Source: Antennarius striatus
Taxonomy: Eukaryota; Chordata; Actinopteri; Lophiiformes; Antennariidae
Assembly: GCF_040054535.1 (NCBI RefSeq)
Contig: NC_090793.1
Location: 19,282,501 to 19,346,500, forward strand
DNA length: 64,000 bases
Direction of reading: 5' to 3'
Part shown: in pieces, positions 60,862 to 64,000 of the stretch
Numbering within the stretch: position 1 is the stretch's first letter
How the letters are laid out: each line of letters opens with the position of its first letter
The notes under the pieces: generated by a model
Seen by the model: the letters and a program-made list of their open reading frames with translations, nothing else
Databases searched by the model: none
What the model was told of the DNA's origin: nothing
Translations under genes and position numbers: made by a program

Positions 60862-62189
60862 ACAGTATTTTCCGCACTATTAGCGCACTGGACCATAAGG
60901 CGCACCCTCAATAATTTGTTTGTTTTATAATTTATTTCATATATAAGGCGCACCGGATTATAAGGCGCACACAATAAAAAATAAATAAAATTTATTTGAT
61001 AAACTGCAGTGGCTGTAGTTGCGCAATCCGTCCACTAAATAGAGCCGCGCTGCTCAGACAGTCATGATTGCATTCATGACTTCCTGACTACCTGTGAATG
61101 GCCCCTATTGTTATGTCAATAATCCATTCTGAGCCTCATCAAGGAAACCTGATCACTTGATCACTTTACCATCTAAGAAAGAAGTCAACACGCATATTAA
61201 AAAACCTGACGTTAAAAACTGGTTAAATTCATCACGAGTGCAGTCAGTGCCAACAGAGCGGAATTTTTCCTGATCTGAAGTTCGAAGCAGATATTTAAGC
61301 TCCGACGTTCGTCTTCATTTATTAATTAAATATTGTTTCGATCGATCGGTAGTCCAGTCAGAGGTGAGGTGCAGCTATTTGCTGCTGTGTGTCCTAAAAA
61401 ATTTTTTAACTAGTTTTTAATGTCAGGCTGATAATTTACTGTCAAATGTGACGCTGTTTTACTCCTAGAACTGACTTTAACGTCGGTGTCTCACCGCTGT
61501 GAATCTCACAGCACGTCCCTGCAGACAGAACACACAAGCCTGAATGCACCCCTCCGCCGCCCCCCAGAGCTATCAACTACATTTGTAAATCAATGCAGCA
61601 CACCAGACACCTTTGTCTAGCAGTGACTGCTCTTGAAATTTCAGAAAAGGCTGGAAGTTCATCTTTGAGGGTCTTTCATTCACCTTTATGCCAGTTTCTC
61701 CGTGTGTTTCCACAGACTAATAGAATGGACCGTCACTAGATTCCAGATGACAGCACAATGACATTTTTAAGACCAATTAAGTTTAAAGTGGGTTATTTCC
61801 GACGCCAAATAGTTAGGAAATACTGAGATCAGTCAGTCAAACGTTATTAATAGAATCATTGAAAGTTCCTTATGTTTTGCTACATTACCACCGGTGCTCC
61901 TACAGTCTGCTCTACTGTCTGAGAGCAGCTCAGAGCCGGGACTTCGGTGATGCCCCTTGACTGAGGGGGCGGGCGTGGGCCCGAGTGCCTTGTGAGGGGG
62001 CGCCTCTGGTAGCGGAGTGCGGCATGACTGTCGGCCAGACTGTCGGCTTTTTTTTAGGGATCATGTTTTTAACCAATATTAACATGAATATTAATCCATA
62101 TATAAGACGCACCGGATTATAAGGCGCACTACGAGTTTATGAGAAAATTTTTGGCTTTTAGGTGCACCTTATAGTGTGGAAAATACGGT
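60862..62189. mobile_element. Non-autonomous DNA transposon with inverted ends, 1328 bp
   Basis: The left end ACAGTATTTTCCGCACTAT and the right end (minus strand ACCGTATTTTCCACACTAT) are inverted repeats. Internal CACCGGATTATAAGGCGCAC occurs near both ends. AATA lies directly outside both ends (60858-60861, 62190-62193). Flanks on either side are collinear with gene 1 intron 13 (TGCAAACGAACATTGCTATT), which confirms an insertion. No transposase is visible. The family is widespread in vertebrates, but I am not sure of the superfamily. Confidence 0.75.
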
Positions 62190-63169
62190 AATACCTATCT
62201 TTAATGTTTGTGCAAACGAACATTGCTATTCCAAATGCCAGCGGCTATAAATGTCTCAATGATTATGCAGGAGTTGAAACATCCTCTTATCTTGTTTGTT
62301 CAGTGTTTGCTTGTTCTCTGCCATCTGGATGAAGCCTGTCAGGAGAAAAATGGAATAGGAAAGGATGGATTTCTATCCAATAAGTTAGTGTCACCTGGAA
62401 ATTCAAATTAAGAAGACATTTCAACTACAGTACTGTGATACCTTACTGTACGATAAGAATCTAAGAGTGGCTCTTTCTCAGTATTTGTCTACAGGTTGAG
62501 GAATGGAAAAGCGGATGAACAGTAAAATATGTTTGTCTTCTGTAATTTTGTCAGTGTTCAGCAATGTCATAATGAACAAGAACCAATGCAGTCACAGACT
62601 GCAACATCCCACGACATCCCTGAATTCAAAATTTTACCCTGACCTACTTGCATAGGTCAAAGATCAAAGCTAGTTCTCTGACCTACTTTTATAGATCAAA
62701 GCAATAGCTTTGACCTATGGTCTTACGCTGGCTTTCTCCCTCATCTTTCTATCTTATCCAGTTCCTGAGTGTACAAAAGTTAAAAATATGACCTTGACCT
62801 AGTTTTCTCAAGGTTAAGGTCATCATCTCATTTTCATCCCTTTTGCCGCCTGAGTAATGTGCTTTTTGCTTTATCTTCTATCTTTCTGTCAAGATATTTG
62901 GTGGTGCAAAAAAATGCCAGATGTAGCACAAATGATGACAAAAAAAAAAGTCATACATGAAAAGTGATAACTTTTTCTTGTTAAGACGTTTTAATCAAAT
63001 CTAGTGACAACAATTGTTTTTCCAGGCTTTACAGGATTAAAGCACGCCTTTAAGTCTTAGTGTTTTAAGACTTCTGTCTGCTGACAGAGAGGGAGGGAAC
63101 ATGCCTCATTAATCTAAGACAAAAAGGCAAGTAAAAAACAGTTTATAATACTTTACATTTGGAGCTGAG

Positions 63170-63871
63170 ATGAACAGACAAAGACTCAAACATCAAAAAC
63201 CGAGAAGTGATGACGACAGAGGACAGTGGGCAAATAAAAGAGAATATATTCTAGTTTTGGCAGGGAATGTTGTCGGCTTGGGGAACGTGTGGAGATTTCC
63301 ATACCTTTGCTACAAGAATGGAGGAGGTGAATATTGGACATTTTTTTATATTTGTTTAAATGATTTCAGTGCTTTTTGTATACCTCTGAAATATCTTGAT
63401 ATTTTCAACTGTTTTGTGAAAAGATTGTAATGACTATGTGATTTTTAATTAACTATAGGTGCCTTTCTGGTGCCTTATGGTCTGTTTGCTGTATTTACTG
63501 GAATACCTCTGTTTCTACTGGAGATCTCAATGGGTCAATATACCCAGGAAGGATTCATCACCTGCTGGACCAAGTTGTGTCCACTGGCAAAGGGTGAGGG
63601 TATTTGAGTTCAGCAACAAAGTGCAGAAAACAGGAAAATACAAGCCACACAGTTGTACATTCAAAATATGAAGTATATAAACACAATTCTTCTATGGATC
63701 ATCCCGACCTTGATTTATATTTCTATCCATCAGGAATTGGATTTGGAGAACTGATGATTTTATTCTGTAACATCACCTACATTCTAATTGAAGTCTGGGC
63801 TCTCTTCTACCTGGTGTTCTCATTCAGGTCCCAGCTCCCCTGGGCCACCTGCAACAACACCTGGAATACAG
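63170..63871 (+). CDS. Gene 7 (type B): SLC6 GABA transporter 2-like, 5' part only
   Basis: Exons 1-3 (63170-63326, 63459-63593, 63734-63871) lie inside the window; the remaining exons are beyond its end. The protein begins [20 protein letters not shown] and contains [15 protein letters not shown] (TM1), [11 protein letters not shown] and the TM3 segment [14 protein letters not shown] with the usual Tyr (63778-63780). It is closest to gene 2, and its upstream flank also resembles that of genes 2 and 3. Splice phases are those of the array. Whether the gene is complete cannot be judged here. Confidence 0.88.
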
Positions 63872-64000
63872 GTAAGCCTCTTACGGGAATAATTTAAGTT
63901 GTTGAGCATGTATGTAAAGGTCATAAATTGTTTAATTAACAGCATAATCACAATACTTGCTCAACCAAGTCATCGCTTTTGTTAGCCTTTGGCTCAAAAT

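Larger units (their letters stand above)
58759..62580 (+). pseudogene. Gene 6 pseudogene (type A): deleted SLC6 GABA transporter-like copy
   Basis: Three exon remnants survive. Exon 3 end at 58759-58805 (SQLPWAAYDNT, then TGA in place of the Trp codon). The last bases of exon 10 and complete exon 11 at about 58928-59033 ([20 protein letters not shown]), whose donor GGTAAG is mutated. An exon 14 remnant at about 62303-62400 (GAGAAAAATGGAATAGG). Exons 1-2, 4-9, 12 and 13 are gone: one deletion joins intron 3 to the end of exon 10. Intron and 3' flank sequences match gene 1 rather than the other copies. Intron 11 carries an RTE LINE and intron 13 a DNA transposon. It cannot make a transporter. 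Confidence 0.88.

Overview
The window is genomic DNA from a ray-finned fish, probably a percomorph teleost. The protein-coding genes are split into many short exons with GT/AG introns. Between and inside them are teleost-typical repeats: Rex3 and other RTE-clade LINEs, L2-clade LINEs, tRNA-headed SINEs, hAT-like and TA-inserting MITEs, and long CA, GA, GATA and AT microsatellites. I see no bacterial, phage or CRISPR features.

The only host genes I can support form a head-to-tail, plus-strand tandem array of SLC6-family Na+/Cl- dependent transporters of the GABA transporter 2 / GAT3 / betaine / taurine subgroup. Five genes are complete (2496-11950, 12711-17638, 23772-29616, 34148-44138, 48051-57951). 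A decayed sixth copy lies at about 58759-62580, and the first three exons of a seventh gene run to the window edge (63170-63871). Each complete gene has 14 coding exons with nearly constant exon lengths and identical splice phases, and encodes 577-580 residues. By sequence the copies fall into three types in the order A-B-B-C-C-psiA-B. Genes 2 and 3 are the most recent duplicates and share flanking DNA and introns. Genes 4 and 5 are an older pair. The pseudogene is related to gene 1, and gene 7 to genes 2/3, so an A-B pair seems to recur at the far end.

The other long reading frames are transposable elements or translated microsatellites. Intron 11 has taken a LINE in genes 1, 3, 4 and the pseudogene. 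Comparing paralogous introns gives exact empty sites for a Rex3 insertion (gene 3 versus 2) and a TA-flanked MITE (gene 4 versus 5). The gap between genes 2 and 3 (18215-22740) is entirely mobile DNA: an L2 LINE, RTE fragments and a 792-bp hAT-like MITE with an 8-bp target duplication.

The genes probably encode plasma-membrane symporters that move GABA, taurine, betaine or a related small zwitterion with Na+ and Cl-. Two protein features deserve attention. Gene 3 has Asn in place of the invariant substrate-site Tyr of TM3. All complete copies have Arg where the typical GABA transporters have Gly in TM10, six residues after the extracellular-gate acid. These suggest altered substrate handling in the array, which sequence alone cannot prove.
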